A stretch of DNA of 64,000 nt from Streptomyces prunicolor NBRC 13075 (GTDB lineage Bacteria; Actinomycetota; Actinomycetes; Streptomycetales; Streptomycetaceae): the NCBI RefSeq assembly GCF_000367365.1, contig NZ_BARF01000085.1, positions 1-64,000 of the forward strand, written 5' to 3'. How positions within the stretch are numbered: position 1 is the first letter of the stretch; each line of letters opens with the position of its first letter. Made by a program: the position numbers and the translations under genes. Positions 36,053-44,826 of the stretch are shown here, piece after piece. The notes beneath the pieces are model-generated. The model was not told the origin of the DNA. It made no database searches and saw nothing but the letters and a program-made list of their open reading frames with translations.

Positions 36053-36201
36053 CGTGCGGCTCCTTGCGGAAGGTGATGCGCGGGGCCCGGCCGGTGCGGC
36101 CGGGCGCTCTTCGAAGCTATGCCCGTGGGGTGGGGGTAGGGGTGCCTCGCTGACGGATGCTTGACGGGGGCGATGCCCGGTCGGGGCCCCGCCCCCTCCC
36201 G

Positions 36202-36738
36202 TCAGCCCCCGCCCTCCGTCAACTCCCGCGTGTCGACCGCCAGCCGCAGTGAGATACGGCGGTGCAGGGAGGCCAGCTCGCTCTCCAGGGGCGACGGCGG
36301 CACCGTCAGCACCGGGCACGCGGCGTGGGTGACGCAGTCGCGGGTGACGGATGGGAACAGGGCGCGGAGCGGTCCTCGCGGGCCCGCGCCGACGATCATG
36401 AGGTCGTCGGGGCGGTCGGCGGTCTCCACCAGGGCGCGGCCCGCCGTACCCCGGACGACCAGGCCCTGGAACGGGATCCCGGGGCCCGCGTCGCCGAAGG
36501 CCGCGTCGAGTACGGCGAGGAGTCGGTTGGTGGCGGCGCGGCGGAGGTCGGCCACCGGGGGCGCCAACATCGCGCGCCCGTGGGCGAGTTCACCGTCGGG
36601 CGGCTCCCACGCGAGGACGGCCAGCAGCTCGGCGCCGGTACGACGGGCCTCCCGCACCGCCCGGTGCAGCGCCGCCAGACTGCCCGGCGAACCGCTCACC
36701 CCGACCACGGCACGTGTTCGCCCGCCGCCACTGTTCAT
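36202..36738 (-). CDS. Universal stress protein (UspA family)
   Basis: 178 residues with GAGGAGTG before the ATG. 'TRAVVGVSGSPGSLAALHRAVREARRTGAELLAVLAWEPP' is the beginning of the Usp fold and 'LMIVGAGPRGPLRALFPSVTRDCVTHAACPVLTVPP' carries the ATP-binding pattern G-x2-G-x9-G-(S/T), here with changes (GAGPRG and SVTRD), so nucleotide binding is uncertain. A C-terminal tail of about 30 residues is extra. Many streptomycetes carry such orphan Usp genes induced by oxygen or stress regulators. Confidence 0.85.
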   Translation of the reverse strand: MNSGGGRTRAVVGVSGSPGSLAALHRAVREARRTGAELLAVLAWEPPDGELAHGRAMLAPPVADLRRAATNRLLAVLDAAFGDAGPGIPFQGLVVRGTAGRALVETADRPDDLMIVGAGPRGPLRALFPSVTRDCVTHAACPVLTVPPSPLESELASLHRRISLRLAVDTRELTEGGG

Positions 36739-37082
36739 CGCCGATCACTCCTCGCCGTACACGGACTTCCGCCTCCCATCGAAAGGCCGAAGAGAGCGGA
36801 CGTATCGCCGTGTTGGCGCGCGCCTGACGCCGGAGGGTCGATTCCTGACGCGCCCGTGACGCGGCTTCGGCGGTGGCCGGAATTGAACCCCCGACTCCCG
36901 CCCGGCCGCCCGCCCGTGTCAACGAAGGGGCGGTCCCTGGCAAAGCGCGGGGCAAGAATCGGCCCCGGTGCCCGCCCCTCGGGCCGCGATGACCGTCTGG
37001 CAACGCACTGTTCACTCGGGGGCCGCCGGGAAGCGCCAATGTGCGGACGTTGTCAGCTCAACTGCTCGCCAGGGAGGGCACC
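36739..37082. other. Intergenic region upstream of the phosphatase gene
   Basis: 344 bases with no supported gene. A patch at 36879-36892 resembles a tRNA T-arm on the minus strand, but its arms do not pair. The region should contain the promoters of the divergent universal stress protein and phosphatase genes. Confidence 0.45.
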
Positions 37083-38690
37083 ATGACCACACAGACCGAG
37101 ACATCGGACGGGTCCACGCAGTCGTCCGAGGGGGTCAGTCGGCGTCACGCGCTGGGAATCCTCGGTACGGCCGGCGCCGGCGCGGCCGTCACCCCCTTGC
37201 TGGGAGCAGGCACGGCGCAGGCCGCACCGCTCGCCGCCCCGGCCCTTCACCTCACCGCGGACTCCTCCGGCGCAACTCCGGTCCAGGGCCTGCACCTCAC
37301 CTTCGGCGCCGACCCGCGCAGCCAGATGAACGTCTCGTGGATCACCGACAAACCGGTGACCAGACCCGTCGTGCGCTACGGCACGCTGGAGCACGGCTTC
37401 GGCTCCAGCGCCAAGGCCCGCACCGTCACCTACGTCGACGGCACCTCCAGCCGCACCGTCTACGTCCACCACGCCGCGCTGAACCGGCTCACCCCGGACA
37501 CCGACTACCTCTACCTCGCCACCCACGAGGGGGCGACGCCCGACAGCGGCACGTTCCGCACCGCGCCGCATGGACGGAAGCCGCTCACCTTCACCAGTTT
37601 CGGCGACCAGTCCGCCCCGCAGGTCACCTGGGCCGCCAACGGCACGGTCGGCCTCGACGCGAACTCCACCCCCGCGACGAAGGACATCGTCACCGGCATC
37701 GAGCAGGTCGCCCCGCTCTTCCACCTCCTCAACGGCGACCTCTGCTACGCCAACCTGGACGTCGACCGGGTGCGCACCTGGAACAACTTCTTCACCAACA
37801 ACACCCGTTCGGCCCGCTTCCGCCCCTGGATGCCGGCGGCCGGCAACCACGAGATCGAGAAGGCCAACGGCCCGATCGGACTCGGCGCCTACCAGGCCTA
37901 CTTCTCTCTCCCGTCCACCGAGACCGACGCCGAACTCGCGGGTCTGTACTACGCGTTCACGGCCGGCTCGGTGCGGGTGATCGTGCTGCAGAACGACGAC
38001 AACTGTCTCCAGGACGGCGGCGACGTCTACATCAGCGGCTACTCCGGCGGACGCCAACTCACCTTCCTGGAGAAGGAGTTGAAGGCGGCCCGGGCCTCGC
38101 GCGACACCGACTGGATCGTCGTCGCCATGCACCAGGTCATGGTCAGCTCCACCGACGCGAACGGCGCCGACCTCGGCCTGCGCCAGAAGTACGGCCCCCT
38201 CTTCGACCGGTACGGCGTCGACCTGGTGCTGTGCGGCCACGAGCACAACTACGAGCGCTCGCTGGCGGTTCGGGGAGTCGTCAGCGGCACCGAGACGCTG
38301 ACCCCCAACCCGGTCTCCACGGCCACCGACAACATCGACACCGGCCTCGGCACCGTGCACATGATCCTCGGCGGCGGCGGAGTCTCGGGCACCACGAACC
38401 AGAGCTTCTTCAAGGACGGCACCGGCAAGGTGATCACGTCCGTCTCGGCGACGCCCGGCTCCAACGGCAAGCGCACCTCCACGTACACGCAGGAGGAGGC
38501 GGTCTGGATCGGCGTCCGGGACACCGAACACCCCTACGGCTTCGCGGCGTTCACCGTCGACCCCGGCCGGCACGCCGGTGACACCACCCGCATGCACGTG
38601 ACCTACTACAACGTGAACAAGCCGAACGGCGACCTGTCGGTGTTCGAGAACTTCACCCTCCACCGCAAGCGTTCCGACGGCCACCGCTAG
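37083..38690 (+). CDS. Tat-exported purple acid phosphatase-like metallophosphoesterase
   Basis: 535 residues from the ATG at 37083 (GGGAGGG upstream). The N-terminal 'VSRRHALGILGTAGAGAAVTPLLGAGTAQA' is a Tat signal. Residues about 60-160 form the fibronectin-like N-terminal domain of purple acid phosphatases ('GLHLTFGADPRSQMNVSWITDKP'), followed by the dinuclear metal site: 'FTSFGDQS', 'LLNGDLCYAN', 'AAGNHEIE', 'VAMHQVMV' and 'CGHEHNYERS'. The folded enzyme with its metals is exported and should release phosphate from organic esters. Neighbouring genes suggest no operon. A Pho box was not recognised upstream. Confidence 0.92.
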   Translation: MTTQTETSDGSTQSSEGVSRRHALGILGTAGAGAAVTPLLGAGTAQAAPLAAPALHLTADSSGATPVQGLHLTFGADPRSQMNVSWITDKPVTRPVVRYGTLEHGFGSSAKARTVTYVDGTSSRTVYVHHAALNRLTPDTDYLYLATHEGATPDSGTFRTAPHGRKPLTFTSFGDQSAPQVTWAANGTVGLDANSTPATKDIVTGIEQVAPLFHLLNGDLCYANLDVDRVRTWNNFFTNNTRSARFRPWMPAAGNHEIEKANGPIGLGAYQAYFSLPSTETDAELAGLYYAFTAGSVRVIVLQNDDNCLQDGGDVYISGYSGGRQLTFLEKELKAARASRDTDWIVVAMHQVMVSSTDANGADLGLRQKYGPLFDRYGVDLVLCGHEHNYERSLAVRGVVSGTETLTPNPVSTATDNIDTGLGTVHMILGGGGVSGTTNQSFFKDGTGKVITSVSATPGSNGKRTSTYTQEEAVWIGVRDTEHPYGFAAFTVDPGRHAGDTTRMHVTYYNVNKPNGDLSVFENFTLHRKRSDGHR

Positions 38691-38693
38691 GCG

Positions 38694-40319
38694 CTAACCG
38701 GAGCGGTCCTGGTCCTCGTCCGGCAACCAGTGCAGGGCGAACCAGAGTTCCATCCGCACACCGGGGTCGTGCAGGTCCACATCGAGCAGTTCGGCGATCC
38801 GTGCCAGCCGGTGCCGCACGGTGTTCCGGTGGACGTGCAGGGCCGCCGCTGTGCGGTCCCAACTGCCGTGCAGCGTAAGCCAGGTTCGCAGGGTGTCGAG
38901 GAGGACGGGGGCACCCGGAGAAGTGGCTCCGTCGAGCGGGGCGAAGCGGGTGCGGGCCAACTCCCGGGCGTCGGTGGACGGGACGATCCCGTGGACGGTG
39001 AGCGGGTCCCTGGTGTGGACGACGGCGGGCACCTGCGCCGCGATCGCGCGTTGCAGGGCCCGCCCGGCCCGCACATCGGCACGCGCGAGGTCCGAGGCGG
39101 GCGCGGGTGTGCTGAACCCGAGGACCCAGCCCAAGTCCGCCGCCTGTGCGGGCACTTCGGGACGCGCGTCCGGCGCACTGGCGACCAGGGCCTTCAACTC
39201 GGAGCCGTCGATGTACAGGTAAGGCGTGCCCAACGCCGTTCCCAGCGTGGCGAGTTGGGCCGGATCGTCGCCCTGGGCGGAGCGCGGGGACGCATGCCGA
39301 CCGTGGATCACGACCCAGTGTCCGGCAGCCTCCGTGGTGTCGGCGGGCGCGAGCGAGGCCGCCACGTCGGCCGGGGCGGCCCCCAGCATCAGCCGTACCA
39401 ACGCGCCCGCGCTGTGCGTGTCGGTGCCCAGGGCGTGCCGTGGACTGGTGAGCAGGGCCAGCAACACCGCCGCCGTACTGGTGACTTGGCGGTGGACCAG
39501 GGTCGGGGCGGTGGCGGCGGCCTGGCCGAGGGCGAGGGCCGTCGCGGTGCCGTCCGCGCCGGGCAGGGTGTGCACGGTCAGATGGGTGCCGCCCCGGTGG
39601 TCGGCGGCCGCGGTCGGAACGGACCGGCCGGCGGCACCGGTACGGCCCCGGGCGATCGTGCGCACGGCGAGATCGCGCACCCGCTCCGGCGTCGGCGGCG
39701 CGGGCCGGGGACCGGCGCTGAACAACTCGTGGCCCCGGGCGTCGTGCAGGACCGCCCAGGCGCCGGTGTGCCCGCTGAGCTGGGTGAGCACCGCCCGGAG
39801 CGCGTCCGGCCGGGCGGCGGCACCGGCCAGCGCCGACTGGGCCCGGGAGATCTCGCGCAGCTCACGGTTGCGGACCTCGGCGATCGCCGCGTAGGTGGCC
39901 TGCCCGACCGCGACGAACGGGGTGGCCGGCGGCAGCCGTAGAAGAGGGAGCCCGTGGCGGTCGCAGGCGGCGACCAGTTCGGGCGGGACCTCGTCGTGCA
40001 CGGGGACGACACCGAACCCGAGCGCGGTCACTCCGGCGCCGACGACCCGCCGTACGTACGTGTCGATGCCCGCCGCGTCGGCCGGGAGCCGTACACCCGC
40101 GGTGAGCAGCAGTTCGCCGCCCACCAGATAGGGCGAGGGGTCCTCGATCTCCGTGGTGCCTACCGTGCTGATCCGGTGGTCGCGGGCGGGCGGCCCCGCG
40201 ATCTGGCGCAGGTCCAGGGCGGGGTCGGCGAGCAGCACGCTCAGCGGCACGGAGGGCTGGTCGGACTCGGTGGGTTCGGTGGGCTCGGTGGACCGGGTGG
40301 GCTTGATGGACTTGGTCAT
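38694..40319 (-). CDS. PucR-family transcriptional regulator (second copy)
   Basis: 541 residues from the ATG at 40319; an in-frame ATG 17 codons upstream is possible. Layout: a short Thr-Glu-Pro repeat (TEPTEPTES), a PucR N-terminal domain ('VPLSVLLADPALDLRQIAGP...YLVGGELLLTAGVRLP'), a divergent middle region and the C-terminal PucR HTH ('LLDTLRTWLTLHGSWDRTAAALHVHRNTVRHRLARIAELLDVDL'). It is divergent from a symporter-aldolase gene pair across 217 bp and probably controls them in response to the transported solute. It is distinct in sequence from the purine-locus PucR protein. Confidence 0.88.
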   Translation of the reverse strand: MTKSIKPTRSTEPTEPTESDQPSVPLSVLLADPALDLRQIAGPPARDHRISTVGTTEIEDPSPYLVGGELLLTAGVRLPADAAGIDTYVRRVVGAGVTALGFGVVPVHDEVPPELVAACDRHGLPLLRLPPATPFVAVGQATYAAIAEVRNRELREISRAQSALAGAAARPDALRAVLTQLSGHTGAWAVLHDARGHELFSAGPRPAPPTPERVRDLAVRTIARGRTGAAGRSVPTAAADHRGGTHLTVHTLPGADGTATALALGQAAATAPTLVHRQVTSTAAVLLALLTSPRHALGTDTHSAGALVRLMLGAAPADVAASLAPADTTEAAGHWVVIHGRHASPRSAQGDDPAQLATLGTALGTPYLYIDGSELKALVASAPDARPEVPAQAADLGWVLGFSTPAPASDLARADVRAGRALQRAIAAQVPAVVHTRDPLTVHGIVPSTDARELARTRFAPLDGATSPGAPVLLDTLRTWLTLHGSWDRTAAALHVHRNTVRHRLARIAELLDVDLHDPGVRMELWFALHWLPDEDQDRSG

Positions 40320-40344
40320 GAGGGGGGCATCTTCCCGGCCGGGG

Positions 40345-40396
40345 GCATCACACGCGACTGTCGGATTCATCCATTGGACACCTCCATATTGGATGG
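40345..40396. promoter_or_regulatory. Candidate operator between pucR-like gene and symporter gene
   Basis: Two short symmetric motifs, TCCA-T-TGGA (40370-40378) and TCCA-TAT-TGGA (40383-40393), lie close together in an AT-richer patch of the divergent spacer. Their position, about 150 bp from the symporter start and 50 bp from the regulator start, suits a shared operator. The assignment is tentative. Confidence 0.4.
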
Positions 40397-40536
40397 TTCC
40401 GCAACTGCGACGCCAGCGCGGGCGCCGATATCGTCATGCCACTCGCAGGGCAATGTCCCGGCCCGGCCCGCACCCGGTCGCCGACTCTCTCCGATCTCTC
40501 CGACCTCTCCGCTCCGTCCGCTTCCGGAGGACTCTG

Positions 40537-42009
40537 ATGACCGTCGACTACTTCGTCATGGCCGCATACCTGCTGGGCATCATCGGCGTGGGCTGGTGGG
40601 GCAAGAAACGCGCCGCGTCCAAGAGCGACTTCCTCGTCGCCGGACGACGGCTGGGCCCGCTCATGTACACCGGCACGATGGCCGCCGTCGTCCTCGGCGG
40701 CGCCTCCACCATCGGCGGCGTACGCCTCGGCTACACCTACGGCATCTCCGGCGCCGCCATGGTCTTCGCCATCGGCCTCGGACTGCTGGCCCTGTCCGTC
40801 TTCTTCTCCGCCCGCATCGCCCGCCTCAAGGTCTACACCGTCGCCGAGATGCTCTCCCTGCGCTACGGCGACACCGCCGCCGTGATCTCCGGCATCGTGA
40901 TGTGGATCTACACGCTGATGCTGGTGGTGACCTCGACGATCGCGTACGCCAGTGTCTTCGACGTCCTCTTCGACGTGCCGCGCTGGGTCGCGGTGGTCAT
41001 CGGCGGCACGATCGTCGTCGGCTACTCGGCGCTCGGCGGCATGTGGTCCATCACCCTCACCGACATGGTGCAGTTCGTGGTCAAGAGCCTCGGTGTGCTG
41101 GTCCTGCTGCTGCCCATCGCCGTGGTCAAGGCCGGCGGCTTCTCCGAGATGGCGGACAGACTGCCGGACGGCTACTTCTCCCCGACCTCCATCGGCGGCC
41201 AGACCATCGTCACCTTCGTGCTGATCTACACCTTCGGCATGCTCATCGGACAGGACATCTGGCAGCGGGTGTTCACGGCCCGTTCCGACAGGGTCGCGTC
41301 CTGGGGCGGCACGGTCGCCGGCGTCTACTGCCTGGTCTACGCCCTGGCAGGCGCCGTCATCGGCATGGCCACCAAGTCCCTCTATCCCCAACTCGCCAGC
41401 GCCGACGACGCGTTCGCGACGATCGTCCGGCATGCCCTGCCCACCGGCGTCCGGGGCCTGGTGCTGGCCGCCGCGCTCTCCGCGATGATGTCCACCGCGA
41501 GCGGCGCCCTGATCGCCTCGGCGACCGTCGCCAACAACGACATCTGGGCCCGGCTGCGCCGCCGTACGGCCACCGGTCCGAAGGACGACGAGATCGGTGC
41601 GCAGGATGACGAGATCGGCTCGAACCGGCTCGCGATCGTCGTCCTCGGCGTCGCGGCGATGGGCATCGCCTGCGCCCTCGGCGACGTCATCGAGGCCCTC
41701 ACCGTCGCCTACAACCTGCTGGTCGGCGGCCTGTTGGTGCCCATCCTCGGCGGCCTCGTCTGGAAGCGCGGCAACCTCCCCGGCGCCATGGCCTCGATGA
41801 TCGCGGGCGGCACCACGGTGATCGTCCTGATGGTGACAGACGGCCTCCTCGCCAACGAGCCGATCTACTACGGCCTGTTGGCGGGCCTGGTCGCCTACGT
41901 CGCCGTCAGCCTCCTCACCAAGCCGACGGAGGAAGCCGTGGTGCGGGCCTGGCGCCGCCGCCTGGCGGGCGAACAGGCCACCAGTGCACCGGAGTTGAGC
42001 GTGGTCTGA
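40537..42009 (+). CDS. Sodium:solute symporter (SSS family)
   Basis: 490 residues with about 13 membrane segments and CCGGAGGA upstream of the ATG. 'GKKRAASKSDFLVAGRRLGPLMYTGTMAAVVLGGASTIGGVRLGYTYGISG' is the SSS N-terminal signature and 'LVLAAALSAMMSTASGALIASATVANNDIW' contains the sodium-site Ser/Ser-Thr region of TM8. It imports an organic substrate with Na+. The downstream class II aldolase gene and the divergent PucR regulator suggest a carboxylate, sugar acid or purine-related compound, but substrate cannot be fixed. Confidence 0.9.
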   Translation: MTVDYFVMAAYLLGIIGVGWWGKKRAASKSDFLVAGRRLGPLMYTGTMAAVVLGGASTIGGVRLGYTYGISGAAMVFAIGLGLLALSVFFSARIARLKVYTVAEMLSLRYGDTAAVISGIVMWIYTLMLVVTSTIAYASVFDVLFDVPRWVAVVIGGTIVVGYSALGGMWSITLTDMVQFVVKSLGVLVLLLPIAVVKAGGFSEMADRLPDGYFSPTSIGGQTIVTFVLIYTFGMLIGQDIWQRVFTARSDRVASWGGTVAGVYCLVYALAGAVIGMATKSLYPQLASADDAFATIVRHALPTGVRGLVLAAALSAMMSTASGALIASATVANNDIWARLRRRTATGPKDDEIGAQDDEIGSNRLAIVVLGVAAMGIACALGDVIEALTVAYNLLVGGLLVPILGGLVWKRGNLPGAMASMIAGGTTVIVLMVTDGLLANEPIYYGLLAGLVAYVAVSLLTKPTEEAVVRAWRRRLAGEQATSAPELSVV

Positions 42010-42070
42010 CCCGCCGATCCGGAAGTTCCCACCCGCACCCGCACGTGCCGTATCTCATCGAAAGGTCCCC

Positions 42071-42835
42071 ATGCACGCCACCACTGTCTCCACGGAAGAA
42101 CTCCGGCTGCGCCGCGAACTCGCCGCGGTCTACCGGCTCGTGGCGCACTTCCGGATGACCGACCTGATCTTCACGCACATCTCGGTCCGCCTCCCGGGCC
42201 CCGAACACCACTTCCTGATCAACCCGTACGGCCTTCTCTTCGAGGAGATCACCGCGTCCAACCTCGTCAAGATCGACCTCTCCGGCCGCGCCGTCGAGGA
42301 GGCCCAACACCCGGTCAACCCGGCAGGCTTCGTCATCCACAGCGCCGTCCACGCGGCCCGCCCCGACGCCCACTGCGTCCTGCACACCCACACCAGGGCG
42401 GGCTGCGCGGTCGCCGCCCAGCAACACGGCCTGCTCCCGCTCAACCAGATCTCCATGGAGTTCTACGGCAGGCTCGGCTACCACGACTACGAGGGCGTCG
42501 CCCTCAACCTCGCCGAACAACGCCGCCTGGTCGCCGACCTGGGCCGCCACCCCGCGATGATCCTGCGCAACCACGGCCTGCTCACCGTAGGAGAGACTCC
42601 CGCGCAGGCGTTCCTGCGCATGTACTACCTGGACAAGGCCTGCGAGATCCAGACCACGGCCACTGCCGCCGGCACCCCCCTGGTCGTCCCCAGCCCCGAG
42701 ACCTGCGAACTCACCGCCCGCCAACTCACCGGCGAGGACGACAGCTCGGACCTCCAGGACGACAAGGCGTACGACTTCGCGTGGTCGGCGCTGCTCCGGC
42801 TCGTGGAGCGGATCGCCCCCGACTACAAGGACTGA
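42071..42835 (+). CDS. Class II aldolase/adducin family protein
   Basis: 254 residues. The zinc site pattern is visible: 'ISVRLPGPEHHFLINPYGLLFEEITASNLVKID', 'GFVIHSAVHAARPDAHCVLHTHTRAGCAV' (His-x-His) and 'MILRNHGLLTVGETPAQAF' (third histidine). Members cleave phosphorylated sugars (fuculose/ribulose phosphate types) or act on hydroxy-acid substrates; this branch is common near transporters. It follows the symporter by 61 bp, with AAAGG before the ATG, so co-transcription under the PucR regulator is likely. Its 3' end carries a short direct repeat. Confidence 0.87.
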   Translation: MHATTVSTEELRLRRELAAVYRLVAHFRMTDLIFTHISVRLPGPEHHFLINPYGLLFEEITASNLVKIDLSGRAVEEAQHPVNPAGFVIHSAVHAARPDAHCVLHTHTRAGCAVAAQQHGLLPLNQISMEFYGRLGYHDYEGVALNLAEQRRLVADLGRHPAMILRNHGLLTVGETPAQAFLRMYYLDKACEIQTTATAAGTPLVVPSPETCELTARQLTGEDDSSDLQDDKAYDFAWSALLRLVERIAPDYKD

Positions 42836-42862
42836 GGGACAGCCACAGGGACTGAGGGTCAG
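42825..42862. repeat. Direct repeat at the aldolase stop codon
   Basis: Two adjacent copies of the pattern GGACTGAGGGWCAGCC (starting near 42828 and 42849). The first includes the aldolase TGA, and the second runs into the 3' end of the converging lipoprotein gene. It resembles the stop-codon-anchored repeat after the LysE gene. Confidence 0.6.
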
Positions 42863-43407
42863 CCCGTCGCGGCGGCCTTTTCTCCGGTCGGGGCCACGGC
42901 GTGCCAGACGCCGTCCTTGCCCTGGCCGTTCGCCTGTCCGGCCGCCGTGTCGCCGACGTATCGGTACAACGGCCAGCCGGCGAGGGTGAGTTGAGGTTGG
43001 CTGTCGCGGTGGACCGTGCCGAGGAGGCTCTTCGCGACCCCCGAGGTCTGCACGGACTCCGGCACGATCACCGGTATCCACGTCTTCACGCACGCACCCT
43101 TGCACGTCCACTTGGAGGGGCTCGGCTCGTCCTTGTCGTAGCGGTAGAGGGTCATCCCGTTCGAGTCGGTGACCACCGTGCCCACGCCGTCGACCGCCCT
43201 GGCCGTCACGGTGTACGCCGTGGTCGTGGCGTCGGCGGCCGGCGTCGAGGCGGCCGGCGCCGAGGCCGTGGTCGTGGGAGCCGACGCGGCCGGGTCCACC
43301 GCAGCCGTGCTGTCGGAACCGGCGCTGTTCGAGGAACCGCACGCCCCCAGCAGCAGCGTGGAGGCGAGGCCTGCGACGAGGCTCAGGACAATGCGTCGCG
43401 GGATCAA
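42859..43407 (-). CDS. Lipoprotein with two secreted-repeat (Yx[FWY]xxD) units
   Basis: 182 residues from a TTG at 43407. The signal 'LSLVAGLASTLLLGAC' ends in a lipobox, followed by a Ser/Ala/Thr linker. The domain contains two copies of the PF03640-type unit: 'VVTDSNGMTLYRYDKDEPSPSKWTCKGACVKTWIPV' and 'QPQLTLAGWPLYRYVGDTAAGQANGQGKDGVWHAVAP'. The family (SCO0930-like) is surface-exposed and of unknown function; a cysteine pair in 'TCKGAC' may bind heme or form a disulfide. It is divergent from the ECF sigma gene and may belong to its regulon. Confidence 0.85.
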   Translation of the reverse strand: MIPRRIVLSLVAGLASTLLLGACGSSNSAGSDSTAAVDPAASAPTTTASAPAASTPAADATTTAYTVTARAVDGVGTVVTDSNGMTLYRYDKDEPSPSKWTCKGACVKTWIPVIVPESVQTSGVAKSLLGTVHRDSQPQLTLAGWPLYRYVGDTAAGQANGQGKDGVWHAVAPTGEKAAATG

Positions 43408-43647
43408 GGAGGTGCCCTTCGTCGGGAATCGTGCTTACTGCCTGCTCGCTCTCCCCATACGTCCGCCGACCCCGCCCCTCTCAGCCGCGGATCTCACATG
43501 ACGCACTCTTGACCACCCGCCGGACCGGCTCAGCCCCGAACGGGATGTAACCCGGATCACAGCCCCCAAGTGCAGCGCGGTACGGGGTCCACGGCCTTTC
43601 TCTCTGTGTAAGGGGCTTGCCCGAAACGGGGACGGTGGACGGTACGG

Positions 43648-44154
43648 ATGGAACAGAGTCGGGCCGACGGGTTCGACGGGTTCGTGGCAGCGCGCTGGTC
43701 GGCGTTGTTCCATCTGGCCTGTCTGCTCGTGGGAGGCGATCGGCACCGCGCCGAGGACCTGCTCCAGGAGGCCATGGTCAAGCTGTGGTTCGCCTGGCCG
43801 AGGATCGGCGAGGAGGCACCCGAGCCGTACGTGCGCAGGATCCTGGCGCGGGCGGCGGCCCGTTCGGCGCGGCGGCGCTGGTGGGGTGAGCGCCCGGTCG
43901 AGCAACTGCCCGACCGGGCGGAGGCCGGGGACGTGTCCGCCGTAGTGGCGGAGCGCTCTCGGCTGGAGGTGGCGCTGGCCCAACTGCCGCCGGCGCAACG
44001 GGCCGCCGTGGTCCTGCGCTATTACCAGGACCTGCCCGACAGGCAGGTCGCCGAAGTGCTGGGGTGCCCGGTCGGCACCGCCAGGTCCCATGCGTCACGG
44101 GGCGTGGCGCGGCTGCGCCGGATCCTCGGCGATGTCATCGAACCGGTGGGATGA
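43648..44154 (+). CDS. SigE-family ECF RNA polymerase sigma factor
   Basis: 168 residues. Region 2 is 'FVAARWSALFHLACLLVGGDRHRAEDLLQEAMVKLWFAWPRI' and region 4 'LEVALAQLPPAQRAAVVLRYYQDLPDRQVAEVLGCPVGTARSHASRGVARLRRIL', with the 'RYYxDLxxxxxAxxLGCxxGTxxSxxxRxxxxLR' pattern of the SigE-like actinobacterial ECF group. It should direct a small set of envelope-stress or developmental promoters. The next gene starts 11 bp downstream and is probably its membrane-anchored regulator. Confidence 0.93.
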   Translation: MEQSRADGFDGFVAARWSALFHLACLLVGGDRHRAEDLLQEAMVKLWFAWPRIGEEAPEPYVRRILARAAARSARRRWWGERPVEQLPDRAEAGDVSAVVAERSRLEVALAQLPPAQRAAVVLRYYQDLPDRQVAEVLGCPVGTARSHASRGVARLRRILGDVIEPVG

Positions 44155-44164
44155 GGGGGAGTTG

Positions 44165-44719
44165 ATGGACCACTTCGACCACGATCAGTTCGACCACTTC
44201 GAGCGGGAGCTCGCGCGGATGATGCGCGACTCCCAGGAGACCACCCCCTTCGAAGCCAAGCACCGGACCCGTCTCCGGTCCGGTGTACGGTCCGGACGCC
44301 GGGTCCGCACGGCGCGGAAGGCGGTCGGCTCGGCCTTGGCCGTCGCCGGAATCGGCCTCGGCTTCTTCCTGCTGCCCCACGACCGGGTGGACGACCGGCC
44401 GCAGGCCCCGCTGCCCCGACCGGCCCTGAGCCCGACGCTCCCGGGCCCCACCCCGACCCTGACACCGGACACGACCCCGAGCGGGACCACCAGCCCGACG
44501 CCCACCGGCTCCACCGGGCCGTCCAGCACTCCGACCGGGACCCCGGCCGGGAGTTCGACCACCTCGTCCCCGGACCCGAGCACGACCGACACATCAGCGC
44601 CGCCGTCCGGCACGGAGACGACCGGCGCGCCCACCGGACGGAGCACCTTGACGAGCCCGGCCACGTCACCGCCGGCGACGGAGTCGTCCGCGACCGTGGG
44701 CGCGGCGGACTCCGGATAA
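44165..44719 (+). CDS. Putative membrane partner of the ECF sigma factor
   Basis: 184 residues from the ATG at 44165 (GGGGGAG upstream). A charged cytosolic N-terminus with a Asp/His/Phe repeat ('MDHFDHDQFDHFERELARMMRD') precedes one membrane helix ('AVGSALAVAGIGLGFFLLP', about 60-80) and an extracytoplasmic tail of about 100 residues made almost only of Pro, Thr, Ser and Gly. It lacks the HxxxCxxC zinc motif of ordinary anti-sigma factors. Position and topology suggest that it restrains or signals to the sigma factor; no conserved family is recognised. Confidence 0.75.
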   Translation: MDHFDHDQFDHFERELARMMRDSQETTPFEAKHRTRLRSGVRSGRRVRTARKAVGSALAVAGIGLGFFLLPHDRVDDRPQAPLPRPALSPTLPGPTPTLTPDTTPSGTTSPTPTGSTGPSSTPTGTPAGSSTTSSPDPSTTDTSAPPSGTETTGAPTGRSTLTSPATSPPATESSATVGAADSG

Positions 44720-44826
44720 CCCGGCCCGCCGGAACACCCCCCACCCGCAATCCCTGAACGCGGTACTGCCCGCAGGCGATATCGGCATGCCCCGTGACGG
44801 CCCACAGACTTGGACAGAACGTGACA

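Noticed and set aside
36866..36900. Sequence resembling a tRNA T-arm (TTCAATTCC) on the minus strand
   Set aside because: The putative T-stem (GGGGG against CCGGC) has two mismatches, and no acceptor, D- or anticodon arm pairs around it, so it is not a tRNA and is too weak to call an attachment-site remnant.
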